Below, piece after piece: positions 6,391-8,670 of a DNA stretch of 8,670 nucleotides. The stretch is from JAWLBW01 sp041687475 (GTDB lineage Bacteria; J088; JAWLBW01): assembly GCA_041687475.1 (NCBI GenBank), contig JAWLBW010000200.1:1-8670 (forward strand). Reading direction: 5' to 3'. Every line of letters starts with the position of its first letter. The first letter of the stretch is position 1. Below the pieces are notes generated by a model. It was not told where the DNA came from, searched no databases, and saw only the letters and a list, made by a program, of their open reading frames with translations. The position numbers and the translations under genes are program-made.

Positions 6391-7880
6391 GCCGCGGCGC
6401 GGTTCAACAGCAAGCCGCGACCCGGGGCCTCATGGCCGCGTTTCTGACAAGCGGGGGCTATACCCTGGCCAACCTCATTGCGAGTCTCGGGCGCAACAAG
6501 GGGCTGGCCGTGCTGCTCGGACCCGACGGCCTCGGGCAATGGTCGCAGGTCATGTCCTTCACCTTTCTCGTGCAGACGGCCGCCACACTCGGCGTGACCA
6601 CCGGCGTGACCCGCTACGTGGGGCAGTACCGCCGCGAGGGGCGCGACCCGGGCGACGTGGTTCGTTCGGCCCTGCTCTTCGTGGGGGGCGGGGCGTTTCT
6701 GCTCGGGCTCGCACTTTTTGCCGCTTCGCCCTGGCTCGCCCGGTTAACGGTCGATCGAGCCGATTGGTGGTGGGTGGTCGGGGCCGCCGGTCTTGCGGCG
6801 CCGCTCATTTCGGCCCAGTCGGTCTATCAGGCCGGGCTGCAGGGGGCCGAAGATTACCGGGGGCTTGCCTTCGCCGGAATCGCCAGCGCCGGGGCGGCCC
6901 TGGCGGTGTCGCTGCTGGCTGCCTGGCTGTGGGGGGCCAAGGGGGTCGCTTTTTTCGTTGCCGGGTCCTTTCTGTTGAATGCCCTGTTTCACGCCGTGCG
7001 CCTGCGTCGCTCGATAACCATGCGCCTGTCGCTGCGCATCGACCGCGACCTGGTGCGGGCCCTGCTCGCCTACGGCGGGGTGACCATCGTCGGTGCCGTT
7101 ACCGCGTCGGTGGGAAATCTGGCCGGGCGATCGGTTCTGCTTCACGAGTATGGCGCGACGGCCAACGGCTACTATCAGGCACTGTCGGGGCTGACCCTGC
7201 AGATTCTGCCTGTGTTTCTGAGCGCCATTACCATGTATGTCGTTCCGAAGCTCGGCGGCATATCCGATCGGCGGTATACCAGCGAGCTTGTCGCCCGGGT
7301 CATACGGGCCGTCTGCCTGCTGGTGCTGCCGCTGCTGGCCGGGGGCGTGATCTTCCGCGAATGGTTTCTCGCCATTCTTTTCTCGCCCGAATTCGTGCTG
7401 GCCTCGCCCTGGTTGCCGGTGCAGTTTACGGGCGATGTGTTCCTCGCCCTTGCCTGGGCCACCGGTTCGTTTCTGCTGCCGACGGGCAGGTTCCGCATTT
7501 TTCTCGTCTGCGAATCGATTCGTGCCGGCGTCTTTCTCGGCCTTGCGGTGCTCTTTCTACGCTTGCGCATGGAGCCGCTGGGGGTAGGGGCGCTGGCTTC
7601 GGCCCACCTGCTGGCCTACGGCCTCGAAACGGTCATGTTTCTGGTGGCGGCCCGTCGCACCATCGGCTTCAGCGTCGGCGCCTCGGCACGTATACTTTTC
7701 ACGGGTGGTGTTGCCTGGATCGGGGTGGTTGCCTTGTCTTGGTGGCTTCCGCTCGTGTGGCGCGCGCCGCTCGGCCTGCTGCTGTTACTGGCCTACCTGG
7801 GCATGGCCCTGAACAAAGATGAGTGGGCTTCGCTCAAATCTCTTCTGCAACGGCTGCGTTGGGCAAGACCGGGGGCCTGA
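6387..7880 (+). CDS. Wzx-type polysaccharide/O-antigen flippase
   Basis: A 497-residue integral membrane protein with many hydrophobic segments throughout, the size and pattern of the 12-14-helix MOP/MATE-like polysaccharide exporters that flip lipid-linked oligosaccharides to the periplasm. The early stretch around GLGQWSQVMSFTFLVQTAAT and GVTTGVTRYVGQYR (within residues 49-83) resembles O-antigen translocases such as WzxE. The GTG at 6387 is chosen: it overlaps the glycosyltransferase stop as GTGA, a classic coupled junction, and retains a short N-terminal tail before the first helix. An internal ATG at 6432 is the alternative and would remove 15 residues; neither has a strong Shine-Dalgarno. 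The C-terminus ends in a basic cytoplasmic tail (SLLQRLRWARPGA). No polymerase, ligase or initiating transferase lies nearby. Confidence 0.88.
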   Translation: MSRGAVQQQAATRGLMAAFLTSGGYTLANLIASLGRNKGLAVLLGPDGLGQWSQVMSFTFLVQTAATLGVTTGVTRYVGQYRREGRDPGDVVRSALLFVGGGAFLLGLALFAASPWLARLTVDRADWWWVVGAAGLAAPLISAQSVYQAGLQGAEDYRGLAFAGIASAGAALAVSLLAAWLWGAKGVAFFVAGSFLLNALFHAVRLRRSITMRLSLRIDRDLVRALLAYGGVTIVGAVTASVGNLAGRSVLLHEYGATANGYYQALSGLTLQILPVFLSAITMYVVPKLGGISDRRYTSELVARVIRAVCLLVLPLLAGGVIFREWFLAILFSPEFVLASPWLPVQFTGDVFLALAWATGSFLLPTGRFRIFLVCESIRAGVFLGLAVLFLRLRMEPLGVGALASAHLLAYGLETVMFLVAARRTIGFSVGASARILFTGGVAWIGVVALSWWLPLVWRAPLGLLLLLAYLGMALNKDEWASLKSLLQRLRWARPGA

Positions 7881-8171
7881 CGGTGTGCCCGAGACGCTCA
7901 GCAGGGGGCGGGTTTTCGGTGAAACAACGACTCCGGGGCTTCCGTAGCGGGAAAACGGCGGATTCTCCATCATCAATATAAGACCGCGTTTATGGTGCCT
8001 TCCCCCCGGGGCGTCTGCCGTGAGAGAAAGCGCCCTGCGGTGGGCCGGCCCGGCATGCCCCGGTCATCCTTACCCTCCCCATTCCCCAAAAGGAAGGAAT
8101 GCTGTAGGGTATGGCTTAGGAGAGGTCGGGCCCGCCGACCCGGCCCGGTTGTGGTAGCAGTGGAGGCTCGC
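7881..8171. other. Intergenic region without a convincing gene
   Basis: These 291 nt separate the flippase from khpA. No reading frame here has both a ribosome binding site and protein-like composition. There is no clear terminator for the flippase (only a weak CCCG/CGGG pairing before TTTT near 7888-7916). TATAAG at 7977-7982 resembles a -10 box but lacks a matching -35. A GGTCGG/CCGACC hairpin lies near the right end. Confidence 0.6.
8124..8140 (+). promoter_or_regulatory. GC-rich hairpin in the khpA leader
   Basis: GGTCGG (8124-8129) and CCGACC (8135-8140) form a 6-bp stem with a 5-base loop, 20 nt before the khpA ribosome binding site. There is no T tract, so it is not an intrinsic terminator. 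A leader regulatory role is possible, but chance is likely in such GC-rich DNA. Confidence 0.25.
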
Positions 8172-8402
8172 ATGAAGGATCTGGTTGAGCAGATTGCGAA
8201 GGCCCTGGTCGATCATCCCGATCAGGTACAGGTTCGCCAGTTGGAGGGCGACCACGTTTCTGTGCTTGAACTGAAGGTGGCCAAGGAAGACGTGGGAAAG
8301 GTCATCGGGAAGCAAGGCAGTCACGCCCAGGCGATTCGCACCATTCTGATGGCCGTGAGCGGTAAGCACAACAAAAAGTACACCCTCGAAATCATCGACT
8401 GA
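8172..8402 (+). CDS. khpA: KhpA, KH-domain RNA-binding protein
   Basis: A 76-residue protein matching the small KH-domain family once called UPF0109. Residues MKDLVEQIAKALVDHPDQV lead into the KH core, with the VIGKQGSHAQAIRTIL segment (about residues 43-58) carrying the GKQG form of the GXXG RNA-binding loop. In other bacteria KhpA acts with KhpB as a global RNA chaperone linked to cell division and envelope growth. The ATG at 8172 is preferred to upstream in-frame codons because TGGAGG lies 5 nt before it and conservation begins here; the upstream extension is Arg/Pro-rich and unlike the family. khpA often follows rpsP (ribosomal protein S16), but here it stands alone behind a 291-nt gap. 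Its stop is one base from that of the converging dehydratase gene. Confidence 0.93.
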   Translation: MKDLVEQIAKALVDHPDQVQVRQLEGDHVSVLELKVAKEDVGKVIGKQGSHAQAIRTILMAVSGKHNKKYTLEIID

Positions 8403-8403
8403 C

Positions 8404-8670
8404 TCACCCGTTTCCTGCCGCAAGGCGATCGATCTGTTGCGCGAGATCGAAATCGCGTCGGGTGATGCCCCCCGCGTCGTGGGTCGTGAGACGGAGCACC
8501 ACCGTCGTATAGCGTATATCGATGTCGGGGTGATGGGCCGCCGCCTCGGCCAGTTCACCCACCCTTTCCACAAAAGAAATTCCCAGGGGGAAGGCCGAAA
8601 AGCCGAAGCTCCGGGCCAGGCTATCGTTTTCACGCTTCCACTCGGGAACCGTGGGCAGCAGGCGTTCGAT
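8404..8670 (-). CDS. phhB: 4a-hydroxytetrahydrobiopterin dehydratase (pterin-4a-carbinolamine dehydratase), 5' end off the right edge
   Basis: The 88 visible residues cover nearly all of this roughly 95-110-residue enzyme; about ten N-terminal residues are missing. It dehydrates 4a-hydroxytetrahydropterin, recycling the cofactor of aromatic amino acid hydroxylases such as phenylalanine hydroxylase. The active-site signature is complete: EAAAHHP (42-48) with the His pair, Tyr54, then TTHDAGGITRRDFDLA with His64 and the later Asp, all at the family's spacing. VPEWKREND at 8-16 matches the conserved N-terminal tryptophan region. No hydroxylase is seen in the window, so the pathway partner must lie elsewhere, or the enzyme serves another pterin. 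The gene symbol is by family similarity; bacterial homologues outside phenylalanine operons are often left unnamed. Confidence 0.92.
   Translation of the reverse strand: MERLLPTVPEWKRENDSLARSFGFSAFPLGISFVERVGELAEAAAHHPDIDIRYTTVVLRLTTHDAGGITRRDFDLAQQIDRLAAGNG

Noticed and set aside
7992..8171. In-frame N-terminal extension of KhpA
   Set aside because: The added 60 residues are Arg/Pro-rich, have no ribosome binding site at the ATG and are absent from the family; TGGAGG sets the start at 8172.
1..8670. tRNA, rRNA, CRISPR array, insertion sequence or attachment site
   Set aside because: No cloverleaf, spaced direct repeats, transposase or integrase sequence was seen on either strand.

Overview
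This is a GC-rich bacterial chromosomal window. It holds five complete genes, one unidentified small gene and two genes cut by the window edges. No mobile element, RNA gene or CRISPR array was recognised. The lineage cannot be fixed from the sequence. A C-terminal Cys/membrane/Arg-Arg sorting tail, a consensus sigma-54 promoter, a stand-alone KhpA and high GC suggest a Gram-negative outside the well-studied enterics, with deltaproteobacteria-like or spirochaete-like groups possible.

Left part (1-2043, all minus strand). A GTG-started gene runs off the left edge. It resembles the MSMEG_6728 / T4 endonuclease V-like family and may be transcribed leaderless. Upstream of it lies a two-gene unit: an unrecognised 65-residue protein followed closely by a FIST-domain sensory protein. 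The unit has a good sigma-70 promoter, a leader of about 130 nt with two mutually exclusive hairpins, and a strong terminator.

Middle (2013-7880). A 1059-residue secreted polysaccharide lyase of the heparinase II/III type occupies the minus strand and ends in its own terminator. Upstream of it is a near-perfect sigma-54 promoter, behind which four TACC/GGTA tetramers sit at 10-11 bp steps and look like an activator site. Divergent from the lyase is a translationally coupled pair: a family 2 glycosyltransferase and a Wzx-type polysaccharide flippase. Together they form a compact make/export/degrade set for a surface glycan, without a polymerase or an initiating transferase.

Right part (7881-8670). 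After 291 nt without a convincing gene comes khpA, a KH-domain RNA-binding protein. It converges with a 4a-hydroxytetrahydrobiopterin dehydratase gene cut by the right edge, with one base between the two stop codons.

The best leads are the sigma-54 control region of the lyase, the lyase's C-terminal sorting tail, and the switch-like leader of the small-protein/FIST unit.
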